NCBI RefSeq assembly: GCF_007860135.1
Contig: NZ_SJPV01000010.1
Location: forward strand, 103,215-167,214
Source of the DNA: Novipirellula artificiosorum
GTDB lineage: Bacteria > Planctomycetota > Planctomycetia > Pirellulales > Pirellulaceae
Direction of reading: 5' to 3'
Length of the DNA: 64,000 nt
Position numbers and translations under genes: made by a program. This document shows positions 37,345 to 46,187 of the stretch, in pieces (position 1 is the first letter of the stretch; each line of letters begins with the position of its first letter). The notes under the pieces were generated by a model. It saw only the letters and a program-made list of their open reading frames with translations. It did not search any database and was not told the DNA's origin.

Positions 37345-38294
37345 AATCAATAACACGGGTCCTCATTTCGCCGATCCTGCTTGCCGGTGCGTTTGCCCAC
37401 TTGAACGCATCAGAGCCGGCCGACTCGATTCAACCCGCAACCCAACAAGAGAGAGCGGGGCATTCGTTTGCGTGCTGTGACTACACCTCGGGCAAGGTCC
37501 TGATCGTATCGGCAGACGGCAAGGTGACTTGGGAGCATCCGGCTGCTCACTGCAACGACTTGTGGGTGCTTCCCAATGGCAACCTCTTGTTTGGAACCGG
37601 ACACGGCGTCAAGGAAGTCAATCGAAATAAGGAAGTGATCTTTTCGTATGAATCGAAAAGCGAGATCTATGCCTGCCAACGCCTGCCAAACGGCAACACG
37701 TTCATCGCGGAATGCAATGCAGGACGTTTGATCGAAGTGGATCCGAAAGGCCAGCTTGTCAAACAGATTCGCTTACTGCCCGAAGGAAAAGATGGCGGGC
37801 ACGGCTACATGCGCAATGCCCGAAAATTGAAGAACGGACACTATCTCGTGACTCACTACGCCGAAAGCGTGGTTCGTCAGTACGACTCAGAGGGTGCGCC
37901 GATCACCGAATTTGCTGCACCCGGCGGCCCTCACAGCGCCATCCGATTACCGAACGGAAATACGCTGATTGCGTGCGGCGATCAAAACAAAGAGCCCGCG
38001 CACGTGTTCGAATGCGACCCGCAAGGCAACACGGTTTGGCAGGTGACAAGCGAAGACTTGCCAGGCATTCACTTGGCATTCATGTCGGGACTACAACGAC
38101 TACCCAACGGCAACACCGTGATGACGAATTGGCTTGGACACGGTCGACTCGGCACCGCTCCGCACGCCATCGAGGTCACCCCTGACAAGAAGGTTGTCTG
38201 GACCTTTGCGGATCACGAAGCGATGAAAACGATCTCGACGATCCAGCTCTTGGATATCCCCGGCGACGTAACCCAGGGGGAAATTCTGCACTGA
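37341..38294 (+). CDS. Secreted beta-propeller protein, PQQ/NHL-like
   Basis: 317 residues. ATG 37341 overlaps the stop of the upstream fusion by ATGA, and a signal peptide follows (VLISPILLAGAFAHLNA). The mature part is built of repeated blades with the motif LPNGNTLIA (for example RLPNGNTFIAEC, RLPNGNTLIACGD, RLPNGNTVMTNW), as in six- or seven-bladed PQQ-like and NHL propellers and in arylsulfotransferase-like folds. No catalytic His or Arg set is obvious, so ligand binding or protein interaction is more likely. Tight coupling to the haem fusion suggests that the two work together in the periplasm. Confidence 0.82.
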   Translation: MKSITRVLISPILLAGAFAHLNASEPADSIQPATQQERAGHSFACCDYTSGKVLIVSADGKVTWEHPAAHCNDLWVLPNGNLLFGTGHGVKEVNRNKEVIFSYESKSEIYACQRLPNGNTFIAECNAGRLIEVDPKGQLVKQIRLLPEGKDGGHGYMRNARKLKNGHYLVTHYAESVVRQYDSEGAPITEFAAPGGPHSAIRLPNGNTLIACGDQNKEPAHVFECDPQGNTVWQVTSEDLPGIHLAFMSGLQRLPNGNTVMTNWLGHGRLGTAPHAIEVTPDKKVVWTFADHEAMKTISTIQLLDIPGDVTQGEILH

Positions 38295-38401
38295 GTTCTT
38301 CAACGATTGTTCTCTGCATGCGACAGCGTTACCATGCGTGTTGCCGTCAAACGAGCGACGCTTACTTTCCAGATACGACACCCCTGAATGAGAGCCAAAC
38401 C

Positions 38402-39286
38402 ATGCCAATCAACACTCCCAAAGTCTCACGCAGGACCTTCGTCGGTGCCAGCGCAACCCTTGCTACCACGGCAATGTTGCCAGGCAACGGTTTGGCCGCT
38501 GCAGCGGCCAAACCCAACTCAAAGTTCAGCGGTGTCCAGATAGGCATCATCACCTATAGCTACCGTTCGATGCCAAGCAGCGCAGAAGACATACTGAAGT
38601 ATGTTTGTGAATCCGGAATCAACTCCATTGAATTGATGGGAAATACAGCAGAACAGTTTGCCCAGAAGAATGGCAGCGAAGAGGGCGGCACGGCGGGATT
38701 CTCGGCACTCAGGAAGCTGTACAACGATGCCGGTGTTGAAATCCACATCGTCAAGTTCCCCAAGATTGGGAACGCCAACATGTCGGACGAGCAAATCGAA
38801 GACTGCTTCCTTGCAGCAAAGGCGCTTGGAGCAACCGGTATCACTCGCGAGTTGTCCGAGGACGCAGCCAAGCGACTTGGACCGATCGCGGACAAACATG
38901 AGATCATGATCGGCTTTCACAACCACACCCAACTGAAGCCAACGACTTACGACGGATCAATCCTCTCCTCTGGAAAGTACCTTGGCATCAACCTTGACAT
39001 CGGTCACTACCTCGCAGGCACCAACGAAAATCCACTCCGTCTGATCGAGGCGCATCAAGACCGAATCCTTAGTTTGCACATCAAAGACCGAAAGAAAGAC
39101 AACGGTCCAAACATGCCTTTTGGCCTCGGCGAGACCCCCGTCACGGAAGTTCTCCAATACATGAAGGAGAATCAGTTGACGTTCCCCGCGGATATCGAGT
39201 TGGAATACACCATTCCGAAGGACTCCGATGCGGTGAACGAAGTCACCAAGTGCGTCCAGTTCTGCAAACAGGCGTTGACTTCGTAG
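38402..39286 (+). CDS. Tat-exported TIM-barrel sugar isomerase/epimerase-like
   Basis: About 294 residues. The start at ATG 38402 gives a twin-arginine signal (KVSRRTFVGASATLATTAML). The barrel follows the xylose-isomerase-like AP-endonuclease-2 superfamily: GVQIGIITYSYR, INSIELMGNTAEQF, VEIHIVKFPKI, MIGFHNHTQL, LGINLDIGHYLAG, ILSLHIKDRK and ADIELEY, with His, Asp, His and Glu well placed for a divalent metal. Relatives isomerise or epimerise sugars and sugar acids, but many exported planctomycete copies are uncharacterised. The gene lies 108 bases after the propeller gene and probably belongs to the same cluster. Confidence 0.88.
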   Translation: MPINTPKVSRRTFVGASATLATTAMLPGNGLAAAAAKPNSKFSGVQIGIITYSYRSMPSSAEDILKYVCESGINSIELMGNTAEQFAQKNGSEEGGTAGFSALRKLYNDAGVEIHIVKFPKIGNANMSDEQIEDCFLAAKALGATGITRELSEDAAKRLGPIADKHEIMIGFHNHTQLKPTTYDGSILSSGKYLGINLDIGHYLAGTNENPLRLIEAHQDRILSLHIKDRKKDNGPNMPFGLGETPVTEVLQYMKENQLTFPADIELEYTIPKDSDAVNEVTKCVQFCKQALTS

Positions 39287-39408
39287 GGCGGCACGGCCGC
39301 AGCGGAGCGAGCTACCGCTCGGGGTGGCGTTAGCCCGCTCCCGTGGGTCGCTGAAATCACCTTTCGGTCCCTGATGCAAAGGCTACAGCTGCCTGCGGAT
39401 CCGGCGTT

Positions 39409-40497
39409 TCATCTCGTTGCCTTCAACGTCTCAATCAGCTCACTCAACTTCCTTTGGGCATCCGGATCCTCGGGAAGCGGGCTGTCGTGAAATGCACTTT
39501 TGAGTTTTTCCCAGACCACGTTCAGTTCCGCCTGCATGTCACGCGTGTTGGCGGTGATGGCGATCACCGCATCTTGCTCCGGCAAAACCACACAAAACTG
39601 GCCGTCTTTGCCATCGCCACGGTAGGCGCCAAAACGGCAGCGCCAAAACTGAAAGCCATACCCTTGGTCCCAGTCGCGATCCGGGTCGCTGCCGTTGGAG
39701 ACTTGTTTCGATGTCGCCTGCTCGATCCAGGACTCGGGAACAAGCTGCTGACCGTTCCAATGCCCCTGCTGCAGGTACAACTGCCCGAACTTCGCGATGT
39801 CCTCGGTGCAGAGGTACAAACCGTAGCCGCCGATCGAAATCCCTTGCGGACTCTCGTCCCACCGCGGCGCAGCAATGCCCAGCGGTTCAAACAGACGCGG
39901 TCGCAGATAATCCAACACGGTTTGACCGCTGACCTTTTGGACGATCGCCGAAAGCATGTAGGTGGCGGGCGTGTTGTATTGAAAATGAGTTCCCGGTTTG
40001 TGGGGGACCGGATGGTTCATAAACGCCTTGGTCCAATGCTCCGCTTCTCGCAAATTGACCTCGTCTTGGTGTCCAGTCGACATGGTCAACAGATCGCGCA
40101 CTCGCATCGCTTGCAGATTCGCTGAGGGGTTCTGTGGTGCGTCCTCGGGGAACAATTCCAAGACCCGATCATCGACACTTAACTTCCCTTCGGCCACCGC
40201 GATCCCAACGGCCGTCGATGTAAAGCTCTTACTGAGCGACCATAGCACGTGGGGTTGCTCTGCCGATTGGGGAGCCCACCAGGCTTCGGCGATCACCTTC
40301 CCATGCCGCACCAGCATAAAGCTGTGCATGGAATCGACTTGTTCGTTCGCGGCTTCGAGATACTTCGCGATCTGCGCCGATGAAACGCCTTGGGATTCGG
40401 GTGTACTGCGCTGCAAAGGATCGCCTTGAGCTAACGCGAGATTGAACGGACTCAGCGCCAAAGCGAATAATCCGACTAGCAATACGAACTTCTTCAT
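39409..40497 (-). CDS. Secreted beta-lactamase-fold serine hydrolase
   Basis: About 362 residues from ATG 40497, with a signal peptide (MKKFVLLVGLFALALSPFNLALA). The class C beta-lactamase/penicillin-binding fold is shown by the nucleophile SLSK (LWSLSKSFTSTAVGIAV), the conserved Tyr in HFQYNTPATYML, and the GKDGQFCVVLPEQDAVIAIT strand near the end. Such exported hydrolases act as esterases, D-amino peptidases or 6-aminohexanoate-oligomer hydrolases; antibiotic resistance is not implied. It is convergent with the isomerase-like gene. Confidence 0.88.
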   Translation of the reverse strand: MKKFVLLVGLFALALSPFNLALAQGDPLQRSTPESQGVSSAQIAKYLEAANEQVDSMHSFMLVRHGKVIAEAWWAPQSAEQPHVLWSLSKSFTSTAVGIAVAEGKLSVDDRVLELFPEDAPQNPSANLQAMRVRDLLTMSTGHQDEVNLREAEHWTKAFMNHPVPHKPGTHFQYNTPATYMLSAIVQKVSGQTVLDYLRPRLFEPLGIAAPRWDESPQGISIGGYGLYLCTEDIAKFGQLYLQQGHWNGQQLVPESWIEQATSKQVSNGSDPDRDWDQGYGFQFWRCRFGAYRGDGKDGQFCVVLPEQDAVIAITANTRDMQAELNVVWEKLKSAFHDSPLPEDPDAQRKLSELIETLKATR

Positions 40498-40595
40498 GAT
40501 GAAATCTTTTCGAGCGGTGGGAAGGGGAGGCACACCTAATCGGCGCAAGCCGACTTCTAAGGCCTAAGGTTTTTGCAGTCGCCAAGTGGGGCCAG

Positions 40596-40698
40596 AGCAT
40601 GTTGGAGTTCAGGCTTCAGCCGCTCCAGCAACCCCATTGTCTTAACCAGCATGTTGGAGTTCAGGCTTCAGCCGTTCCGGCAACCCATGACTTTAACC
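40596..40698. repeat. Two adjacent 51/52-bp direct repeats
   Basis: Two adjoining copies, 40596-40647 and 40648-40698, each starting AGCATGTTGGAGTTCAGGC and ending CTTAACC or TTTAACC. They differ by a few substitutions and one base. The second copy includes the stop codon of the metallophosphoesterase gene (TAA on the minus strand at 40693-40695). The unit resembles a dispersed intergenic repeat, but a genome search is needed to say so. Confidence 0.8.
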
Positions 40699-41865
40699 GG
40701 CCTTCAGTGTAACAAGCGAAAGTTCAGGCGGGCAATGAATTCGCATCAAGTGGCAACCACCGAGACCTCGCGACACATGCATCGTCGTCGGTGGCTTGTA
40801 GAAATCGCCCGACGCAAAACGGCTGCCGTGATAACTGGGGCTCAGCAGCGGCCCGATCAGCGGCAACCGGCCTTGGCCGCCATGCGTGTGCCCTGCGAAC
40901 ATCAGCTGGATTCCGCGCCGCCGCGCCCACCAAATTTGGTCAGGGCTGTGGCTGACCAAGACCCGGAATTCGCCGTGATCGTTTGGCTCGACCTTCGGAC
41001 GGTCAAACCAAGGATACTCGTTTCCAATCATCCGCACCGGGATGTCACGCAGGCTGTGGATCGCGGACAGATTCCCCAAGTCGGTCCATCCGGCAAGGTC
41101 CATCGCACGGCGAGTTTGACGCGAGTCGCTGATCCGAGTGTCGTGGTTGCCGAGGACGTAGTAACAGCCGTCTCTCGCCTCGGCAAGCGAAAAGATTTCG
41201 GGCAACCAATCGACGCAAACCTGTCGATCGATAATATCGCCGCTCAGTACCATCATCTCGGGCTGCCACCGAGTCGCCATCTGGACCACATGCTTTGCGT
41301 AGTCGGGATGGGCATGGCCGGTTAAGTGGATGTCCGACAAGTGCGCAATTTTGTAGCCATCAAGTTGGGCTGGCAATCCGACGACGGGAAGCGTGATCTG
41401 TTCGATCGCAAGATCAAAGATTTGATTCAGCGGTAGCCGCGACTCGATCTTGCAGCGGCGTGTCCGTGCTAAGGAATGACGGACCCAACGCTGAACGTCC
41501 TGGATTTCAATGCTCCTCGGGGCTCGAACCCATTCCAATCCAAAGATCGGTCGCCATAGCAGCCACGGGATCCCCAAGAATACCCAACTGGAAAGACAAA
41601 CGATGGCGTAGGTCGTGACATAGACTGGGAAGCGAGCGGTTTCCGTCTGATTCGCCAGCAGCTCTCGCAGGGGCCGCGGAAACCAAAGCAAAAGGAGCAG
41701 TGGGATCAGGATCGTGGAAAGCAAGAAACCCTTGGTAATGATCTTTGTGGTCAACCGCGACAAGCCAATCGCATTGACACGATTGTAGATGGCCAGGTGG
41801 ATACCGAAATGCCCGACAGCGACCGCCAACAGCACCAACCACCAACGATTCACTTCCCCAATCAC
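40693..41865 (-). CDS. Membrane-bound calcineurin-like phosphoesterase
   Basis: 390 residues from GTG 41865, which overlaps the stop of sixA (GTGA). The N-terminal 115 residues have three or four hydrophobic spans (WWLVLLAVAVGHFGIHLAIY, GFLLSTILIPLLLLLWF, VTTYAIVCLSSWVFLGIPWLL). The enzyme domain carries all metallophosphoesterase motifs: HLSDIHLTGHAH, VLSGDIID, YYVLGNHD, LVSHSPDQ and MFAGHTHGGQ. Membrane-tethered members of this family hydrolyse phosphodiester or pyrophosphate bonds in envelope lipids and nucleotides (YkuE- and LpxG-like); which one cannot be told. A repeat overlaps its stop codon. Confidence 0.9.
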   Translation of the reverse strand: MIGEVNRWWLVLLAVAVGHFGIHLAIYNRVNAIGLSRLTTKIITKGFLLSTILIPLLLLLWFPRPLRELLANQTETARFPVYVTTYAIVCLSSWVFLGIPWLLWRPIFGLEWVRAPRSIEIQDVQRWVRHSLARTRRCKIESRLPLNQIFDLAIEQITLPVVGLPAQLDGYKIAHLSDIHLTGHAHPDYAKHVVQMATRWQPEMMVLSGDIIDRQVCVDWLPEIFSLAEARDGCYYVLGNHDTRISDSRQTRRAMDLAGWTDLGNLSAIHSLRDIPVRMIGNEYPWFDRPKVEPNDHGEFRVLVSHSPDQIWWARRRGIQLMFAGHTHGGQGRLPLIGPLLSPSYHGSRFASGDFYKPPTTMHVSRGLGGCHLMRIHCPPELSLVTLKAG

Positions 41866-42395
41866 AATGACAATGCCTTGGGACGCATGAAATGGATCAG
41901 TGTCGTGATCATGCTGGTGTGAAACTGCTGCCAGTCTTCCAACTGCAATTCGAACACCGCGATGGCCGCCGTTGGCATTCCCATGAATTGCCCCGAGAGG
42001 GTCGAAACCAAATCGGACATTCCCGGATTGTGGGCAAGCACCAGCAAGCGATTTGCCTCGCCGCCGGTATCACGAATGATCTCGGCGATCGCTTCGGATG
42101 GAGCACAGTAGAGGGAGTCCGAGAAATCGATTGTGGGCGGGTTTACGAGTTCACTTGTCATCAAGTCCAGCGTCTCGCGTGTTCGCACAGCGGACGAGCA
42201 GAGCACATGATCGGGACAAAGCTCGACATCGCAGAGCCAGCGGGCCATGTCGGGGGCATCGCGCTGTCCGCGCCGATTCAACGGACGCTGATGATCCGAA
42301 AGCCCCTGGCTCGACCAATCGCTCTTGGCGTGACGCATCAAAACCAGCCGCTTCGACGGAGAGTCGGGGGAGGAATCGGCTTGGGATCGGTTCAT
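41862..42395 (-). CDS. sixA: Phosphohistidine phosphatase SixA family
   Basis: 177 residues from ATG 42395. The histidine-phosphatase motif is LVLMRHAKSDW near residue 20, with the second catalytic His in LLVLAHNPGMSDLV; SSAVRTRETLDLM is the standard third block. The short length and the RHAKSDW form place it in the SixA branch, which removes phosphate from His in phosphorelay proteins (ArcB in Escherichia coli) or acts on nitrogen-PTS proteins. A PtsP enzyme I is encoded 10 kb away, so such a substrate is conceivable. It is coupled to the metallophosphoesterase by a GTGA overlap. Confidence 0.9.
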   Translation of the reverse strand: MNRSQADSSPDSPSKRLVLMRHAKSDWSSQGLSDHQRPLNRRGQRDAPDMARWLCDVELCPDHVLCSSAVRTRETLDLMTSELVNPPTIDFSDSLYCAPSEAIAEIIRDTGGEANRLLVLAHNPGMSDLVSTLSGQFMGMPTAAIAVFELQLEDWQQFHTSMITTLIHFMRPKALSL

Positions 42396-42661
42396 GGGCT
42401 GTCGATCAGGGGTAGCGGGAACGATTTTGCAGTAAACGCATCAGGGCGATGTTATTTCCGATCGAGCCTCGCGGGTCCAGTTGGTACAATCGAACAGAAT
42501 GCTTTTTGCCCCAAAAAAGCGGGCTGCCACCCTGGGACGCTGACGTGCCGCATCGCTGGAGGGGCTGAATGGCTGCTCAGGGGGAAAAGGCTGCTCGAGA
42601 ACCCAATCTTCTCCGATTAACAAGAATTCACCCGATCACTGACAATACGAAAGCGCTGCCC

Positions 42662-44038
42662 ATGACATTCCTTCAAACACAGTGTTCCTTGACCCGCTTC
42701 TCTGCCGCATTTTCCTCGGTCGCTGCGGTGTTGATGGCTTTTGCCAGCAATCCTGCTTGCGTCGCTGACGATTGGCCAGGATGGATGGGAGCCCAACGAG
42801 ATGGAGTCTACCACGAAACAGGAATCGTTGAGACGATCCCAGCGGCAGGATTGAAGGTCAAGTGGCGGACGCCAATCCACGGCGGCTATGCGGGGCCTGC
42901 GGTCGCCAACGGCCACGTTTACGTGTTTGACTACAAAAAGGAATCGGGCGAAGCTTTCAATGACCCTGGGAAACGGGCGAATCTGAATGGAAAAGAACGG
43001 CTCTTGGTACTCGATGAAGCCACGGGCAAGATGATTTGGAAGTTTGAATACGATTGCCCCTACAGCATCTCGTACCCGGCGGGCCCTCGTTGTACGCCGA
43101 CGGTCGACGGAGACCGCGTCTACATTCTCGGCAGCGAGGGGGACCTCCACTGCCTCAAGACCGCCGATGGTGAATTGGTTTGGCAGCGATCCTTTAAGGA
43201 TGACTTCTCGGCCGAGGTTCCTGTTTGGGGATTCGCTGGCCATCCGCTCGTGGAGGGAGATACGCTTTACTGTATGGTCGGCGGCGACGGCCAGGGTGTC
43301 GTCGCATTTGACAAGAACACCGGCGCCGTCAAATGGAAGTCACTCAACGCAAAGGCGGGCTATTGCCCTCCCTCGATGATCCACTTTGCCAACACCACGC
43401 AATTAATCGTCTTTCACCCCGATGCGGTGGTCAGTTTGAATCCCAGCGATGGATCGCAGTATTGGGAGGTTCCCTTGAAACCGCTGTATGAGATGTCGAT
43501 CGCCAGGCCGATGATTGAAGGGGATCGGATGTACGCGAGCGGCATCTATACCGAAGGGGTGATGCTGAAACTCGATGCCGATCAACCGAGGGTCGAAGAA
43601 TTGTGGCGAGGCGAGCCGAAACAATCGGTCTACGCATGCAACAGCACTCCAATCATCGTCGATGGAATCCTATATGGCGTCGACACGGGAACGGGGAAAT
43701 TGATCGCGGTGGATTCAAAGGATGGTTCGCGGTTGTGGGAAACGCTCGATGCGACCCATTTGGGTGAAACGCGTTTTCTCAAGCAGGCGACGGCTTTCTT
43801 GACTCGGGTTGGTGATACGGATCGCTACTTGTTGATGAGTGAGATTGGCGACCTGATTCTTGCCCGATTGACCAAGGACGCGTATGAAGAGCGAGGCCGA
43901 TTTCATGTGCTCGAACCGACGGGCGAGGCAGCTGGACGCGACGTGGTGTGGAGCCATCCGGCTTATGCCAATCGCACCGCGTATGCAAGAAACGACAAAG
44001 AGATTGTTGCAGTCGATTTAGCGGATCCCTCCAAATAA
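42662..44038 (+). CDS. Secreted PQQ-like beta-propeller protein
   Basis: About 458 residues from ATG 42662. Signal peptide: LTRFSAAFSSVAAVLMAFASNPACVA. Mature blades show the PQQ/quinoprotein pattern: WPGWMGAQRDGVY, LLVLDEATGKMIWKFEY, DLHCLKTADGELVWQRSF, VVAFDKNTGAVKWKS, VVSLNPSDGSQYWEVPL and LIAVDSKDGSRLWETL, each with a terminal Trp-containing strand. The metal and cofactor residues of true quinoprotein dehydrogenases are not visible, so it is probably a structural relative (BamB-like or planctomycete outer-surface propeller). It is divergent from sixA. Confidence 0.85.
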   Translation: MTFLQTQCSLTRFSAAFSSVAAVLMAFASNPACVADDWPGWMGAQRDGVYHETGIVETIPAAGLKVKWRTPIHGGYAGPAVANGHVYVFDYKKESGEAFNDPGKRANLNGKERLLVLDEATGKMIWKFEYDCPYSISYPAGPRCTPTVDGDRVYILGSEGDLHCLKTADGELVWQRSFKDDFSAEVPVWGFAGHPLVEGDTLYCMVGGDGQGVVAFDKNTGAVKWKSLNAKAGYCPPSMIHFANTTQLIVFHPDAVVSLNPSDGSQYWEVPLKPLYEMSIARPMIEGDRMYASGIYTEGVMLKLDADQPRVEELWRGEPKQSVYACNSTPIIVDGILYGVDTGTGKLIAVDSKDGSRLWETLDATHLGETRFLKQATAFLTRVGDTDRYLLMSEIGDLILARLTKDAYEERGRFHVLEPTGEAAGRDVVWSHPAYANRTAYARNDKEIVAVDLADPSK

Positions 44039-44159
44039 CAGACCGTCCTGTTTGGCTGCGAAGCCCTCGGGCCAAGGCTCGTCGGTTTTGCTACAATCGC
44101 CACAGACCATGAAGGAGCCGCTTCTTCCTGTTTGCAGTCATCAAAGGAAACGTAACGCT

Positions 44160-44639
44160 ATGTTTGGACGATGGGTCGAAATCGAATTTGATTGCTTGCC
44201 GCTGCGCAGCGTTCCCCGCATGGACGCCCCAATTGACGCATCTCCCAGGTACCAGCAGTTTGTGCAGAGAATCAAAGCAGCGATGGCCAAGCATGGGTCT
44301 CATAACACCTATTACTTGCATCGCGGGAAATGCCGATATTACTTGACCAACGATCCTCAGATCGGCATGGTTGAGTTTGCCTTTGAGGGATCGGTGATGA
44401 CGGGAGAAAAGGATCTGAAGACCAAGGCGCTGGAGCTGTCGGTTGAACTGAGTGGTGAAACCTGTGCATGGTTGACCGAACCGATGGTCGAATTGCTGGC
44501 TCAGAGTGCCGAGCGGGCGGTCATGGTCGAATTTGACCGGTACATCGAGGCCGGCGACTTGCAGAAGACCGAAGAGCGGATCAAGGCGATCCAAGAACAA
44601 AGTGATGCCGAAGGTGGTTTTTTGGGCATGTACTTGTAG
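44160..44639 (+). CDS. Conserved-looking hypothetical cytoplasmic protein
   Basis: 159 residues from ATG 44160, with an AAAGGAAACG ribosome site; the in-frame extension to 44052 was dropped. It starts MFGRWVEIEFDCLPLRSVPR, has YYLHRGKCRYYLTNDP and MVEFAFEGSVMTGEKDLKT in the middle, and ends in a charged helical region (EAGDLQKTEERIKAIQEQSD). There is no signal peptide or membrane span. I do not recognise a family. It lies between a propeller gene and a Tat-exported oxidoreductase, all in the same direction. Confidence 0.7.
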   Translation: MFGRWVEIEFDCLPLRSVPRMDAPIDASPRYQQFVQRIKAAMAKHGSHNTYYLHRGKCRYYLTNDPQIGMVEFAFEGSVMTGEKDLKTKALELSVELSGETCAWLTEPMVELLAQSAERAVMVEFDRYIEAGDLQKTEERIKAIQEQSDAEGGFLGMYL

Positions 44640-44774
44640 CCTCCGATCGACCTGGCAAAGCGTTTGCTGCTTTGCCGATTGCTGGGTATCCTCAATTGGC
44701 AGCAAGTTTCAAGGAAACGCGCCAGCTTCTCCTGTCTGCAACGGTTCAAGACTCTGCTTTTCGCAGCCTGATTG

Positions 44775-46142
44775 ATGTCGAAACGATCTCGAAAAAAAAC
44801 GACCCCAACGGACTCGGTTCCACCCTCGTCTCAAGCCGCTGCGTCTCGGCGTGGTTTTTTGAAGGGTGGCGGCATGATGCTCGCCGGTGGTGCAATCGGT
44901 GGCGGAAACCTTGCGGTTGCCCGCGCCGCTCATTCGTTCGGTAGCGACACCATCAAAATTGGCCTGGTCGGCTGTGGAGCTCGGGGAACCCGGGCCGCGA
45001 TCGAAGCGCTTCATACGACCGGTGGCGAAACTCAGCTTGTGGCCATGGCCGATGTCTTTGCGGATAACCTGCACGCAGCCTACCGTACGATCCGAGGGAA
45101 ACATCCCCACAACGTGGACGTCCAGGACACCCGCTTTATTGGACTGGAAGGATACAAACAGGTCTTTGCCAGCGACGCCGATGTTGTGATTTTGGCGACA
45201 CCGCCCGGATTTCGACCACAACACTTTGAGGCTGCTGTCGACGCGGGCAAGCATGTTTTCATGGAAAAGCCTGTTGCGACCGATGCTTTTGGCGTGCAGC
45301 GAATCTTGTCCGCCAATGCAATTGCAAAGCAAAACAACTTGGCGGTTCAAGTGGGACTTCAACGACGCCACGAAGCTCGCTATCAGCAATGCATCAAGCG
45401 ATTGCACGACGGAGTGATTGGTGAGCCCCTGTTTGCTCGAGCCTACTGGAACGGAAGTGGTGTTTGGGTTCGGCCGAGAACCAAGGACCAAAGCGAATTG
45501 GATTATCAAATTCGAAATTGGTATTACTTCACATGGCTCAGTGGTGATCACATTGCTGAACAACACATCCACAACCTCGACGTGATCAATTGGGTCATGA
45601 AAGGGCATCCGAATGAAGCTCAGGGTCAAGGCGGTCGTGAGGTGCGTCGTGGACCGGACCATGGCCAAATCTTTGATCACCACATGGTCGAGTTCACTTA
45701 CGCGGGCGGCGCGACTTTGCTGAGCCAGTGCCGACACATCAAGGGCTGTAGCAACCGGATCGGTGAATACATTCATGGCACAAAGGGCACCGCCGACCTG
45801 AGCGGCGGGATCTTGTTTGATGCCAACGGAGATCGCATTTGGGAATTCGGCGCAACAGACGTCAAGGCGGGGCGCGGGACTCCGCAGCTACAGGTTGATT
45901 TGTTTGCCGCACTTCGTCGGGGCGAGATCCCTAACGAGGCTGATGAAGCAGCCCACAGCACCATGACGGCGATCCTCGGCCGCATCGCGACTTACACCGG
46001 AAAGGTGGTTCATTGGGATACCGCAATCAAGGACCGATCGCGATTGGCCGACACCGATGTGATTCGATCGCTATCGGATCAAGCCCCCGTCTATCCTGAC
46101 CAAGGGGGAACTTACCCCATCGCGATTCCAGGAATCGGCTAA
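44775..46142 (+). CDS. Tat-exported Gfo/Idh/MocA oxidoreductase
   Basis: 455 residues from ATG 44775 (a TTG lies one codon before). The signal contains SRRGFLKGGGMMLAGGAIGGG, a twin-arginine motif with a long hydrophobic part. The Rossmann fold begins IKIGLVGCGARGTRA and includes VILATPPGFRPQHFEAAVDAGKHVFMEKP, where the EKP lysine is the hallmark of the family. The C-terminal substrate domain has HNLDVINWVMKG and FDHHMVEFTYAGGA. Planctomycetes export many such NAD(P)-dependent sugar oxidoreductases; the reaction is not determined by sequence. How cofactor is kept outside the cytoplasm is usually explained by folding before Tat export. Confidence 0.93.
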   Translation: MSKRSRKKTTPTDSVPPSSQAAASRRGFLKGGGMMLAGGAIGGGNLAVARAAHSFGSDTIKIGLVGCGARGTRAAIEALHTTGGETQLVAMADVFADNLHAAYRTIRGKHPHNVDVQDTRFIGLEGYKQVFASDADVVILATPPGFRPQHFEAAVDAGKHVFMEKPVATDAFGVQRILSANAIAKQNNLAVQVGLQRRHEARYQQCIKRLHDGVIGEPLFARAYWNGSGVWVRPRTKDQSELDYQIRNWYYFTWLSGDHIAEQHIHNLDVINWVMKGHPNEAQGQGGREVRRGPDHGQIFDHHMVEFTYAGGATLLSQCRHIKGCSNRIGEYIHGTKGTADLSGGILFDANGDRIWEFGATDVKAGRGTPQLQVDLFAALRRGEIPNEADEAAHSTMTAILGRIATYTGKVVHWDTAIKDRSRLADTDVIRSLSDQAPVYPDQGGTYPIAIPGIG

Positions 46143-46187
46143 GTCTTCGCCTGCAACCCGCTCCACCTGGAAACTGAACGCCTACTC

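Noticed and set aside
39409..40497. Antibiotic-resistance beta-lactamase
   Set aside because: The SxxK hydrolase fold is shared by many esterases and peptidases, and the context gives no sign of resistance.
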